Positions 26,204-35,270 are shown, numbered from the stretch's first letter. The stretch: 64,000 nt of DNA from Glutamicibacter sp. JL.03c (GCF_025854375.1 NZ_CP107575.1:2666001-2730000); one strand, 5' to 3'. Numbers and translations: made by a program. The notes: generated by a model not told the origin, from the sequence alone.

Positions 26204-27322
26204 TTAAAGGCCTGAAAGCAGCTGGTTCAGTTTCTTCGTAGCCATCCCGGGTTCGGTGGTGGCGAAGAAGTAGAGGGCCAGCTGTTTTTGCTGCCCGGCG
26301 ACGCCGCTGGCTGCCAGTTTCGCGGCGCGCTCCGCCAGCCCGTTGGCGTTGCCCAAGTGCTGTTCACCGGGCAGTCCATCGCGCAGCTTGCTGGGTCGCT
26401 CGGCAGCGAGCAGCAGCGGGATATTCAATGCGACAGCGTCATAGGCCATGGCTGAGGTGTCGCAAATGGCAACGTCTGCCCAGACCAGCGACTGTGAAGC
26501 ATCCTTGACCGGGTCAATGGTCGATTCAAATCGTGCCTGCAAGGAGGCGACAGCTTTTTTCGCTTCGGCCGAGATGTCGCCCGTCTTGGGATGGGGACGG
26601 AAGCGCACCTCGAAACGGTCATCATTAACCAGCTGCGCGAGGATCCGCTCGCCCAGCCTGATGACCGAGGAGTAGGCCATCGCTTCGGAGTCGCCCTCCC
26701 ATGTTGGGGCATAGAGGACTCGGATTTTTTCCGATGGTCCTTCCAGCTCCAGGGAATCGAGCTGGGGGCGACCGATCTGCACCAGATGGGAGGCATCGAA
26801 TCGCGAAATGTTTTCCATGATGCGCTCTACCGCTGCCGGCCCGGCGACGCAGGCGTAGTCATAGGCTTTGAGCTGGTTTGAAACCATTGAGGCTTTTTCG
26901 CTCTCGCCATGATTCAGGTGTATATGCGCTGGGCCGTTGAAGCGCAGCATGGTGAAATTGCGCTGGGCATTGTTCACGTAGCTGATCGATTGGGTGTTCC
27001 ACTCGCGGAGCTTGGATTCGATGTGTTCCATGGAACGAGTGAATAATACCGGCAGAGTGCTGGCGCCCAGCGCTTGCCGCGCGCTGAGTGAATCCATCAG
27101 CACCAGGCCGATGCGCAGGCCTTGTCGGGCCATACGCTCAAAGGTCCCCAGCCAGACGCCTAATTGGTAGAACTGGCCGGGGCCTTCGGCAAAGAAGAGA
27201 ACATGGTCGGCTTGTTGTATTTCCCGTTGGTTCTGGACGATTTCGGCTCGCACCGATCGCTCTGCGATTAATGAGCGTGCTTTACCTGTCGCCTGAGTCA
27301 GTTGGGAAGGAATCAATGCCAT
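26204..27322 (-). CDS. CDP-glycerol glycerophosphotransferase family protein
   Basis: This 372-residue protein resembles TagF/TagB-type enzymes that add glycerol phosphate to teichoic-acid chains at the inner membrane face. Hallmarks are HLNHGESEK (HxxHG), VLYAPTWEGD, RFRPHPKTGD and the late ADVAICDTSAMAYDAV. It has no obvious transmembrane segment and would be peripheral. It stands alone without other wall-polymer genes, so the polymer is unknown. The domain signature is clear; the precise reaction is inferred from the family. Confidence 0.82.
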   Translation of the reverse strand: MALIPSQLTQATGKARSLIAERSVRAEIVQNQREIQQADHVLFFAEGPGQFYQLGVWLGTFERMARQGLRIGLVLMDSLSARQALGASTLPVLFTRSMEHIESKLREWNTQSISYVNNAQRNFTMLRFNGPAHIHLNHGESEKASMVSNQLKAYDYACVAGPAAVERIMENISRFDASHLVQIGRPQLDSLELEGPSEKIRVLYAPTWEGDSEAMAYSSVIRLGERILAQLVNDDRFEVRFRPHPKTGDISAEAKKAVASLQARFESTIDPVKDASQSLVWADVAICDTSAMAYDAVALNIPLLLAAERPSKLRDGLPGEQHLGNANGLAERAAKLAASGVAGQQKQLALYFFATTEPGMATKKLNQLLSGL

Positions 27323-27342
27323 ACGTGTAGTCTACGTACCTC

Positions 27343-28347
27343 TTAGCCGTTGACCGCGGAACCCAGGTTCGAAATGTTGGATTTCATCCAATCCAAGTAG
27401 CTGGAATCATCCTGAATGGTTTCTGAGAAGTCGACGACTGGCACCTTGCCGGATTCTGCATTTTTCTTCAGAGCCTTGGTTTCATTTCCCTCGGTCTGGA
27501 TGTTGTAGGCCAGGATGTCGCTCTGGCCGTTGACCAGTAGGTCCTGGGCTTTCTTCAACGTCATTGGTGCAATGCCTTCGCCTTCTTCGATAGCCTCGCT
27601 CAGCCCCTCTGGAGTGGTGTTCTCCATGCCGGCGTCATCGAGCAGATGGAACGGGACAGGCTCGGTCATCACGAACTTCTTGCCTTCCAGCTTGGCGTCG
27701 CTGAGCTGGGTCTGGAGCTGCTTGATCCCTGCGTTGAACTCATCGGCGTTTTTTGCATACTGCTGGGCGTTGGCCGCATCAGCCTTGCCAAAGGTGTCCG
27801 CTAGTTCATCAGCGAGTGCAGACATCGAGTCCAGGTCATACCAGATGTGCTCGTTGTAGCCGGCGTGATCATGGCCTTCATGCGCTTCTTCGTCAGCGTG
27901 CTCAGCGTGCTCTTCAGCGCTTTCGCCTTCATGCGCCTCTTCATCCTCATGCTCTTTGGCAATAGGCGAAGTATCCACGGCGTGGATCAGCTGGACATTC
28001 GAGGCTTGGTCACTGGGCAGGGACTGGACCAGCGAGTCCATGAACTGGTCGTATCCCCCGCCGTTGGCGAGAACGACGTTCGCTTCTGACACGGTGAGCT
28101 TGTCACGAGTCGTTGGCTCATAGGAGTGCGGATCCTGGGCAGCCGAGGTGATGATCTCGCTAACACTGACTTTATCGCCGCCCACGGCACGGGCAACCTG
28201 ACCATAGACGTTGGTCGTTGCTACCACCTTGACGGCAGAGGTGTCGCCTTCACTTGCTTCGCTGCCGGTGCTCGCACAACCGGCGAGGATCATGCCCGCC
28301 GCTGGTACGGCAACGGCCATGGCAAGCAATGAGCGATACTTCTTCAT
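27343..28347 (-). CDS. Zinc/manganese ABC transporter substrate-binding lipoprotein (ZnuA-like)
   Basis: This 334-residue cluster A-I binding protein captures Zn2+ or Mn2+ outside the cell. The signal peptide ends in the lipobox ILAGC. The family motifs ATTNVYGQVARAVGG and DPHSYEPTTRDK are present. A long His/Asp/Glu-rich loop (about residues 135-175, with EHEDEEAHEGE and EGHDHAG) then leads into NEHIWYDL. That loop is typical of zinc-specific members. The ATG at 28347 has GGAG upstream. No partner ATPase or permease is beside it, which makes it an orphan; it is 69 bp behind a YibE/F gene on the same strand. Confidence 0.88.
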   Translation of the reverse strand: MKKYRSLLAMAVAVPAAGMILAGCASTGSEASEGDTSAVKVVATTNVYGQVARAVGGDKVSVSEIITSAAQDPHSYEPTTRDKLTVSEANVVLANGGGYDQFMDSLVQSLPSDQASNVQLIHAVDTSPIAKEHEDEEAHEGESAEEHAEHADEEAHEGHDHAGYNEHIWYDLDSMSALADELADTFGKADAANAQQYAKNADEFNAGIKQLQTQLSDAKLEGKKFVMTEPVPFHLLDDAGMENTTPEGLSEAIEEGEGIAPMTLKKAQDLLVNGQSDILAYNIQTEGNETKALKKNAESGKVPVVDFSETIQDDSSYLDWMKSNISNLGSAVNG

Positions 28348-28416
28348 TCTGGTTCTCCATCCAAACAAGATTGCTATTGAGAACAATTCTACATTACTTT
28401 TGAGAACCGTTCGCAC

Positions 28417-29685
28417 CTAGGCGTCTGCGTTGGCGGCAAACAGGGATCGTTTGCCGTGCGCTCCGCCGGTACCGGTTGCCTTGACCACCATGACTGCTAT
28501 AGCCGTGGTCACCGGAATAGCCAGTACCAATCCAATAGAACCAATCAGGATCCGAATAACTTCCTCAGCCATCTCCCCGGAGCTCAAGGTCACACCAAAT
28601 CCCTGGTTGCTCATGGCCGCAATCGCCAAGATCGGCAAGGCAGCACCGGCGTAGGCGAAGGCAATGGTGTACACCGTGGAGGCGATATGGTCGCGGCCGA
28701 TGCGCATCCCGCGGAAGAACAATTCCTTCGCCGATGCCTTAGGCGAGGTTTCAGCCAACTCCCACACCGTGGCGGACTGGGTAATGGTCACATCATTGAG
28801 CACGCCCATGCCGCCAACGAGCACACCGCAGATCAGCAAGCCAGGCAGGGAGATCTGCGGGGCCACGGTGGCCAGGGTCATCGACGATTCGTCATTGGCG
28901 CCGGTGAGCGCCGCGGCATCTGTCAGCCACAGGGCAAGGGCCGCGGTAACTCCCAAACCGAACAGCGTGCCCAGCAGCGCGGTGGATGTCTTGGCATTAA
29001 GACCATGGGCAAAATACAAGGCCACGAACATGATGGCCGTGGCACCGGTCAGGCCGACCACCACCGGATTTCCGCCTTCAATGAGCGCGGGAACCATGAA
29101 GAAGATCATGAAGGCGATGCCGCCGACCAGGCCGATCACCGCGCGGGCGCCACGCCAGCCAGCCACTAGCACCACAACCACCCCATAGGCAATGGCCAGT
29201 AGGGTCATCGGCAGTGTCCGGACAAAGTCAACAAAAACATAGGGGCTTCCGCTGGTGGTATCGACCTTCGAAAGATCCAGGTAGCGCAAGGTATCACCCG
29301 GGCGGACATCTCGCGATTGCAGCATTTCCGGCGGAATCTCCATCTGGATTTCCGCTCCGCCAGAGACCGGCATGACGTAGGTGACAGTGCATTCCAGCGT
29401 CTTGCCCCCGACATCAGCCAATCCCTCGGAGGAAGGGCAGGTTTCCATGCCGCTGCGGGTGACCGTGCCTGTGGCCATGGTGGCGCCTCCGGCAGTATCC
29501 ATCGAGCCGTCGAGGGCGAATTTGTCGTAGGTTCCCTTAGGCCACAAGGCAATGACCATGACCAGGGCCAGCACGCCAATCGGTGCGAGCAGGGCCCACA
29601 GTATTATCGAAGCGCGACGCCGGCGCCTGGGATCTTGCAATATCGGTTCGTCATGGTGATGGTGGCCCACTGGGTCTTGCTCCAA
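28417..29685 (-). CDS. YibE/F-like membrane protein
   Basis: This 422-residue protein has one N-terminal transmembrane segment, an extracytoplasmic region of about 120 residues (containing ETCPSSEGLADVGG and RPGDTLRYLDLSKV), then about seven hydrophobic segments. GLVGGIAFMIFFMVPAL and GVLNDVTITQSATVWELAETSPKAS are typical YibE/F motifs. The family is of unknown function. It is upstream of the zinc-binding lipoprotein gene with a 69-bp gap, so the two may be cotranscribed. Confidence 0.85.
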   Translation of the reverse strand: MEQDPVGHHHHDEPILQDPRRRRRASIILWALLAPIGVLALVMVIALWPKGTYDKFALDGSMDTAGGATMATGTVTRSGMETCPSSEGLADVGGKTLECTVTYVMPVSGGAEIQMEIPPEMLQSRDVRPGDTLRYLDLSKVDTTSGSPYVFVDFVRTLPMTLLAIAYGVVVVLVAGWRGARAVIGLVGGIAFMIFFMVPALIEGGNPVVVGLTGATAIMFVALYFAHGLNAKTSTALLGTLFGLGVTAALALWLTDAAALTGANDESSMTLATVAPQISLPGLLICGVLVGGMGVLNDVTITQSATVWELAETSPKASAKELFFRGMRIGRDHIASTVYTIAFAYAGAALPILAIAAMSNQGFGVTLSSGEMAEEVIRILIGSIGLVLAIPVTTAIAVMVVKATGTGGAHGKRSLFAANADA

Positions 29686-29805
29686 ATCAATAAAGGCGAA
29701 TCGTCTGCATCAAGTCTAAGAGCACTTCGGAGGCAACCTTGGGATGATCGATAAATCCTCCGCAAGGTTCATGTCGCCCGGGGCGATCAGCGAGAGAATT
29801 GAGCT

Positions 29806-30978
29806 ATGAGCTCGCCACACTATTTGCCTCCCCCTGCGCCCGGAGCCGATCAGGAGCAGTCTTTTGCTTTCCATCGGCTCATGCGCCGAAACCTCGACTA
29901 CCGGTGGTGGCGCCCGCTGGCCTTCGCCGGAACCGGGCTGGGATTTTTTGTCGCATCATTCATCGTCGTCATGCTGATGATCTTCATCGTGGCCATGCTC
30001 AATCCGGCTACGTGGGCGGCCGATGCCAGTGGCTCGCCTGACGCTGTATTGGCCGAGGCAGACCTCGACATGACCTCGCCAATCGACTTCTCCATAACCA
30101 TGGCGTCATTGATCATCATGATTCCGGCGGTCTATCTGGCGTATCTGTTGCTGGGCTCAAAGCCCGTCGGCCAGTTGGTTTCCGTGGCCGGAAAATTGCG
30201 TTGGCGATGGTTCGGATTGGCCATTGGCGCTAGCGCGTTGCTCTTCGCCGGGTACTTCGCCTTGAGCTTCGCGCTGTCCGCAGCTGGCGTGGGAGAGCCG
30301 GCAGACTCGGCGCCTATCATACCGCCCGCGGATCCATTGTTCTTCGCGCTGCTGGTTATTCTTCTGACGCCTTTTCAATGCGCGGCCGAGGAACTGGTCT
30401 TCCGCGGAGCATTGATGCAGATCATCGGCAGCTGGCTGAAGCATCCACTCTTTGCCATTCTCCTGCCGGTGCCCTTATTCACCTTTGGCCATCTCTACGA
30501 CGTGTACGGGTTGCTGGATGTGACGGCGTTTGCCATCGCTGCCGGGTACCTCACTTGGCGCACCGGCGGCTTGGAAGCAGCGATGGCGATGCACATTATC
30601 AACAACACCTTCTTGTTCCTGCTGGGCGCCATGGGCCAGATTGATTTGAACGCGACCGGGTCTGGACCGATGTCGCTAGCCTTCTCTGTGATCTTCACGG
30701 CGCTTCTGACGTTTGTCTTGGTGAAACTGGCCGACAAGAAGAATGTTGCACGTATTGCCGGTCCAATTCCCGCAGCTGCACAACCGCCCCTGTTGCAGCC
30801 GTGGCCGATGGCTCATCCGATCTACCACCCGAACCAGGCCTACTGGGCTCCGCCAATGGATGCCGCCGCGCCGCCAGTTCCAGCGCCGTACCCCCAGGGT
30901 TTCCCGCCAGCCGACGGGTACCCTCCAGCGCCTCCAGCTGACCCATCACCGAACGCCGGAGACAGCAGCGACCGATAG
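29806..30978 (+). CDS. CPBP family intramembrane metalloprotease
   Basis: This 390-residue membrane protein belongs to the CPBP/Abi family (type II CAAX-protease-like). Catalytic motifs are EELVFRGALMQ (EExxxR), FTFGHLYDVYG (FxxxH) and MHIINNTF (HxxxN), set in about eight transmembrane segments. The C-terminal 70 residues are Pro/Ala-rich and disordered. In bacteria, such proteins are linked to bacteriocin immunity or membrane stress; the target here is unknown. The region upstream is divergent with the YibE/F gene (120 bp). Confidence 0.88.
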   Translation: MSSPHYLPPPAPGADQEQSFAFHRLMRRNLDYRWWRPLAFAGTGLGFFVASFIVVMLMIFIVAMLNPATWAADASGSPDAVLAEADLDMTSPIDFSITMASLIIMIPAVYLAYLLLGSKPVGQLVSVAGKLRWRWFGLAIGASALLFAGYFALSFALSAAGVGEPADSAPIIPPADPLFFALLVILLTPFQCAAEELVFRGALMQIIGSWLKHPLFAILLPVPLFTFGHLYDVYGLLDVTAFAIAAGYLTWRTGGLEAAMAMHIINNTFLFLLGAMGQIDLNATGSGPMSLAFSVIFTALLTFVLVKLADKKNVARIAGPIPAAAQPPLLQPWPMAHPIYHPNQAYWAPPMDAAAPPVPAPYPQGFPPADGYPPAPPADPSPNAGDSSDR

Positions 30979-30993
30979 CCATGACTTGAGACG

Positions 30994-31055
30994 AGACTAG
31001 GGGTTCTTGCCACGATCTTGTCGTGGCGAGAACCCCTAGTCTTCTCGATTTCTTT
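30994..31055 (+). terminator. Intrinsic terminator after the CPBP gene
   Basis: A 22-bp stem with a single G-T wobble (AGACTAGGGGTTCTTGCC on the left) closes over TCTTG and is followed by TTCTCGATTTCTTTTT. It separates two convergent genes and may work in both directions. Confidence 0.9.
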
Positions 31056-32186
31056 TTAAGATTTCTCCCAGCGCAACAGGGCCGCAATGCCCGCGCCGTC
31101 CGGAATCATCGAATCAGGGACATACCGGATCGTCGCATCGGTAAGGGCTGTGGCCCGCAGGAGCACTTCCGGCGCCGGCCATTCACCGGCCACCAGCTCC
31201 GCATGGTCATCGCCTTCCTGATGAGCGATCCACGGTTCCGCCCTCAGCGCACGCAGGGTGTGCTCGTCCTGGTACTGGCCCACGAGCACCGTTTCAGCCT
31301 GCGCCGACTGCAACGCGGTCACCACCTCGTCGAGACCCACTGCCAACAGCGATCGTCCGTTGCCGGACTGGGCTGCGACCTTGGCTTCCAAGTCGGCCAG
31401 CGCCTTGGATTTCACATCTTCGACCATCTTGCTGATCTGGGCGTCTACCTGCTTTGAATCTGCACCGCCTGTCCTGGTGTGCGAGTCGATGACATCCACG
31501 TAATCGCGCAAGGCCGCTGGCATCTGGGCGATGACAGCCTCGCGAGCCTTGATATCCCCCGAGATAACTATCAGGCGAACGTAATTCTCAGCGGACATCT
31601 TCTTGATCAGCTCGGCGACTTCATCTGCGTTCCTGCGCACCATTTCATCGGCGGCCGCCTGGGCCTTGGGCTGGTCATATTCGCCAGGAACCTTGCGGGC
31701 GTGGTGGATTTCCTCCGGGAGGCCAACAATCCCCTGGCTGGCGATGCGCTCACGTGACGTCGTGTTGTACAGGTGCACTTCGCCCCCGTCCTTGCCGACC
31801 TCCGCGACGAGGTAGGAGAAGGAGCCTCCGCGTGCGCGGGCCAACGCCGTGAAATTCGGGAAAGGTCCAACATCCACCGATGGGCTCTGGACCTTGAGAC
31901 CTGGAATGATTTCGTTCAGTACCACTTCACCATCGTGGACGGCGACGAAGCGCGCAACCGGTGCCCTGAGTCCTTCAGCAGGTTCCAGCACTCCTGTCAG
32001 GGCCTGGACATCTGCGGCCTGGGCTTGCTGGGATTTAAGCAATTTGGCGACGTCGTCGGGAAGCCGGTCAGCTGCTTCTTGGGCTCCTGTCGTGCCCAGT
32101 GAAGCATCCACGAGAGCGGTGCTCCATGAACCATTCCTTCGGTAGAGCGAAGCGTCGATTCCATTAGAATCCGCGCGTAGTGCCAT
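31056..32186 (-). CDS. eRF1-like protein (baeRF / Vms1-type)
   Basis: This 376-residue protein resembles the bacterial eRF1-like (baeRF) proteins, related to Vms1-type peptidyl-tRNA hydrolases and Mycobacterium Rv2629. It has the central domain LIVISGDIKAREAVIAQMPAALRDYV and the late YVPDSMIPDGAGIAALLRW (nucleic-acid-binding L7Ae-like end). The eRF1 GGQ catalytic tripeptide is not visible. GGGAG lies 6 bases before ATG 32186; the frame extends six codons further to GTG 32204 without a good site. A role in ribosome rescue or dormancy is a family-based guess. Confidence 0.78.
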   Translation of the reverse strand: MALRADSNGIDASLYRRNGSWSTALVDASLGTTGAQEAADRLPDDVAKLLKSQQAQAADVQALTGVLEPAEGLRAPVARFVAVHDGEVVLNEIIPGLKVQSPSVDVGPFPNFTALARARGGSFSYLVAEVGKDGGEVHLYNTTSRERIASQGIVGLPEEIHHARKVPGEYDQPKAQAAADEMVRRNADEVAELIKKMSAENYVRLIVISGDIKAREAVIAQMPAALRDYVDVIDSHTRTGGADSKQVDAQISKMVEDVKSKALADLEAKVAAQSGNGRSLLAVGLDEVVTALQSAQAETVLVGQYQDEHTLRALRAEPWIAHQEGDDHAELVAGEWPAPEVLLRATALTDATIRYVPDSMIPDGAGIAALLRWEKS

Positions 32187-32326
32187 GCTGACTCCCTTCC
32201 GCACGCGACCCTTGGCCGCGTTGCGACTAGATCCGTGGGACTAACCTAACATCACTATTCAGCGGCTGGAAGAGTTAACCAGAAACTAACTCGTGATTTG
32301 GAAGAAATCAGCATGGCGGTAGCAAT

Positions 32327-33436
32327 TTACCAGCGGCCGCGCCAGTACTGCGGAGGGTGCGATTTCTCTGCTCCAAGCAGCCCGGCGGCGTGATTTGGCC
32401 ACTGCGGATTGCCCAGGGCGGCCCGTCCAATGCTCACGCCATCGGCCTGGCCCGAAACCACGATATGTTCGGCCTGGATCGCGTCGGTGATGACTCCTAC
32501 CGCGGTGACAAACGCGTCTTCAGGTAGCGCCTGCTTGACCGCCTGCGCCAGCGACACCTGGTAGCCGGGCCCGGTTGGGCCATGGAATGCGCCGATGCCC
32601 GCACTGGAAAGATCAAAGGCACGGACACCAAGCTCATACAATTCTTGGGCAAGCCTGACCGTATCGGCAATGCCCCAGCCTTCTTCGACCCAGTCCTCGC
32701 CGGAGAAGCGGATTCCCAGCGGCTTGTGGGCCGGCCAAACAGCCGAGATGGCCTGGACGATCTCGCGCAGGTATCGGGTGCGATTCTCGACGCTGCCGCC
32801 ATAGTCGTCGGTGCGCTTGTTGGTCAGCGGAGAGAGGAACTGGTGGATCAAGTAGCCGTGGGCCGCGTGGATCTGGATCAGATCAAAACCTGCAGCATCG
32901 GCACGCTGTGCGGCAGCGGCCCAATCCTTGACCGAAGCAGCGATTTGCCCGGTGCTCATTTCCGTTGCCGGCTTCAAATCGAACAGATCGCTCGGCGTGG
33001 AAGTAAAGGTCTCCCAACCGCCGTCGTCCTCGCTGATGCTGCCGAGCTTTCCAGCTTCTTCCAGCTCCTTGAGCCATCCGTAGGTGGATGCTTTCGCCCC
33101 AGCGTGGGCCAGCTGGACACCGGCCGCTGCCCCGTGGGAGCGGATGTATTCAGTGATGGGCTTCCATGCCTCGACCTGCTCGTCGTTCCACAATCCAGCG
33201 TCGCGATCAGAAATCCGGCCTTCGGCGGCTACCGCAGTCGCCTCGGCGATGACCAGCGAGAAACCTCCGTGGGCCATGGATCCCAAATGGGCTAGATGCC
33301 ACGAGGTTGGAACGCCATTGCGATCATTGATGGCGTACTGGCACATGGGCGGCAGCACGACCCGATTTCGAAGCTGAAGTCCCTCGCCGCTCTTGGTCGG
33401 GATGGTTACTGGGCTGAATAACTTGCTTTGTGGCAT
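32327..33436 (-). CDS. NADH:flavin oxidoreductase, YqjM/OYE type
   Basis: This 369-residue FMN enzyme of the Old Yellow Enzyme family reduces activated C=C bonds with NAD(P)H. Seen are the N-terminal LRNRVVLPPMCQYA (the Cys-containing YqjM-type start), the active-site pair in HAAHGYLIHQFLSPLTNKRTDDYGG, and GIRFSGEDW. The C-terminal phosphate-binding region is VSIGRAALGNPQW. The Cys in PPMCQY is typical of the thermophilic-like YqjM class. It stands alone with its own promoter region, so its in vivo substrate is unknown; xenobiotic or oxidative stress roles are usual. Confidence 0.9.
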   Translation of the reverse strand: MPQSKLFSPVTIPTKSGEGLQLRNRVVLPPMCQYAINDRNGVPTSWHLAHLGSMAHGGFSLVIAEATAVAAEGRISDRDAGLWNDEQVEAWKPITEYIRSHGAAAGVQLAHAGAKASTYGWLKELEEAGKLGSISEDDGGWETFTSTPSDLFDLKPATEMSTGQIAASVKDWAAAAQRADAAGFDLIQIHAAHGYLIHQFLSPLTNKRTDDYGGSVENRTRYLREIVQAISAVWPAHKPLGIRFSGEDWVEEGWGIADTVRLAQELYELGVRAFDLSSAGIGAFHGPTGPGYQVSLAQAVKQALPEDAFVTAVGVITDAIQAEHIVVSGQADGVSIGRAALGNPQWPNHAAGLLGAEKSHPPQYWRGRW

Positions 33437-33498
33437 ACCTAGTACGACGTTGAAGCCGCCAATATTATTCCGCCCGGCAACTTCATCCGTTCAGCTCA

Positions 33499-34854
33499 CT
33501 AGCCGAGAACGAGCACTGCCACCGACAGGTAGACGATTAATCCCGCGGCATCGACAAAGGTGGAAATAAAGGGATTGGAAAACACCGCCGGATCGGCTTT
33601 GAAGAACTTCCCGAGGATCGGCATGGCTCCCCCGACGCCGGCAGCGATGCTGCACAACGCCACGAGCGTCATCCCGATGACTATTCCGACTTCCAGTTCA
33701 AAGACCACGCTGGTAACGAGGAAACCGATAGTTCCAAGGCACAGTCCAAGCATCGATCCAATGCGCACTTCCCTGAACAAGACGCGGCCCAGATCGCTCA
33801 CCCGGACATCGCCCATGGCCAAGGCCCGAGTGACGGTGGTCGCCGCCTGATTGCCGGTATTCCCTCCAATGCCGACAACCAGCGGGATGAACAAGCTCAA
33901 AACCACCATGGACTCCAAGGTCTGCTCGAAAGTGGCCAGCACCTGCACGGTGAGGATGGCCCCTATGGCAAGGACCAGCAGCCAGAGCACACGTGCTCGC
34001 ACCATTTTGACCAGCGGAGTTCCGAGGTAAGGACGGTACAACGGCTCGGAGCCCGCGCTTCTCGCGGTGCGTGATTCCTCAGCGTCTTGCAGCAGATCCA
34101 TGGCTTCGCCCAGTGGCAATACGCCAATCAGCCGTCCTTCGTTGTCAAGCACTGGCATGAGATCCAGAGGGCGCTCAACAGCGCGGCGAGCTGCCTCGGT
34201 GTCTGGCTGTGATGCCTGGGCGGTGGGAACCTCAAAAGCGATGCTCGAGATAAGCAGGTCCTGTGGCTGTCCGATGAGATCAGCTAGCCGCACTGCACCG
34301 ATGAATCGACGGGTGCGGTCAACCACCATGATGAGGTGGCAGTGTTCGGTTGCTCTCAGCTGCGGGGTGATGCGGTTCAGGGCCTGCCCGACGGTCAGTT
34401 CGGGATGCGTGGTAATGAACTGGGTGGACATCACCCGTCCCGTGCTTGAATCGTGATAGCCAAGCAGCACCCCGGTCGCCTTGCGCTGCTGCTTGTCCAA
34501 CCCGGCAAGCAGCCGAGTGGCGACGGCCGCTGGCAGCTCATCGAGCAGGGACACCCTATCCACGGGTTCCAGCGCCGCGAAAGCCTCGATCACGGTTGCC
34601 TGCTGGAGGGTCTCGATAAGTTCTGCTTGTACCGGGGCATCGAGGTTCTGGAAGAGCTCCAAGGAGCGGTCCTTGTCCAGCATGCGATAGAGCTTCGCGG
34701 CGTCGGCGATTTCCATGGCTTCAAACTGCTCGATGAGCCGCCCCAGTTCCAGGCCCCGCAAGGTGGTCGCTAGACGCTGGAAATCCCCTGTTGCGAGGCA
34801 GTGGCGGATTTCCTGAGAAGTAGTTGAAAAGTCTACGTATTCGAAGGTGAACAT
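33499..34854 (-). CDS. mgtE: Magnesium transporter MgtE
   Basis: This 451-residue Mg2+ channel has an N-terminal superhelical domain, then two CBS domains (RVMSTQFITTHPELTVGQAL and PLDLMPVLDNEGRLIGVLPLGEAMD). The C-terminal pore has five transmembrane segments with GIGGNTGNQAATTVTRALA, the conserved pore-lining motif. CBS and N-domains act as a Mg2+-sensing gate in characterised members. The gene has an unusually long upstream region (416 bp to the next gene) containing a candidate leader peptide. Confidence 0.93.
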   Translation of the reverse strand: MFTFEYVDFSTTSQEIRHCLATGDFQRLATTLRGLELGRLIEQFEAMEIADAAKLYRMLDKDRSLELFQNLDAPVQAELIETLQQATVIEAFAALEPVDRVSLLDELPAAVATRLLAGLDKQQRKATGVLLGYHDSSTGRVMSTQFITTHPELTVGQALNRITPQLRATEHCHLIMVVDRTRRFIGAVRLADLIGQPQDLLISSIAFEVPTAQASQPDTEAARRAVERPLDLMPVLDNEGRLIGVLPLGEAMDLLQDAEESRTARSAGSEPLYRPYLGTPLVKMVRARVLWLLVLAIGAILTVQVLATFEQTLESMVVLSLFIPLVVGIGGNTGNQAATTVTRALAMGDVRVSDLGRVLFREVRIGSMLGLCLGTIGFLVTSVVFELEVGIVIGMTLVALCSIAAGVGGAMPILGKFFKADPAVFSNPFISTFVDAAGLIVYLSVAVLVLG

Positions 34855-35035
34855 GATTATCGTCCAAACGGTTCGTTGTACGCAGATTCAAGTGCTCGCA
34901 AGCAACTGCCCACCGTTCTTCACCCCATTAATTGGATGATAAATCAGTCAGTGTTTGCGTGCATGAAAATGCGCATGCCAATAGCGGGTAGGCTACGAAC
35001 TCGCCGAATGTGCAGTTGTCCCGGTGCAGGAGAAA

Positions 35036-35104
35036 TCAGCTGGCGCGCGAAAAGATGATCTGGTGAGCTCGCAGATAGATAGATCGACCAGAACTGCCGT
35101 CCAT
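35036..35104 (-). CDS. Candidate 22-residue leader peptide upstream of mgtE
   Basis: A near-ideal Shine-Dalgarno AGGAGGT lies 8 bases before an ATG that opens a 22-codon frame beginning MDGSSGRSIYLRA and ending in TGA. The stop is 181 bp before mgtE, on the same strand. The ribosome site is part of GGTGAGCT, which can pair with AGCTCACC inside the frame (35062-35069 with 35107-35114), so translation and folding exclude each other. This resembles an attenuation leader. The peptide shows no run of a single amino acid, and no terminator hairpin is evident downstream. Confidence 0.45.
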   Translation of the reverse strand: MDGSSGRSIYLRAHQIIFSRAS

Positions 35105-35215
35105 GTAGCTCACCTCCTAGGAATCCGAAAACATGGATTCATGCTTCGTACAGTGCCAGTTCTATCAGAAACCCGATCCGAATAGCCAACAACAAGGGCA
35201 CATCTCACGTTAAAT

Positions 35216-35252
35216 GGCTTCGGGAGGCCGGATCTTCCGACCTCCCGAAGCC
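35216..35252 (-). terminator. Terminator of sdaA
   Basis: GGCTTCGGGAGG pairs perfectly with CCTCCCGAAGCC over a 13-base loop. It lies 19 bp beyond the sdaA stop. On the minus strand ATTTAAC follows it, a weak T-run. Confidence 0.8.
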
Positions 35253-35270
35253 CCAGGCATTAGCCAGCGG

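Larger units (their letters stand above)
34855..35270 (-). promoter_or_regulatory. Long mgtE upstream region
   Basis: This 416-bp gap runs between sdaA's 3' end and mgtE. It holds the sdaA terminator at the far end, a short leader frame and an RNA pairing that could hide its ribosome site (both listed separately). A 6-bp pairing AACGGT/ACCGTT also occurs near the mgtE start. I looked for the M-box magnesium riboswitch core and did not find it. Confidence 0.5.

Noticed and set aside
34855-35270. M-box magnesium riboswitch upstream of mgtE
   Set aside because: AGGAGGTGAG resembles the M-box opening, but the rest of the conserved core is missing; the match is better explained by a ribosome site of a short frame.
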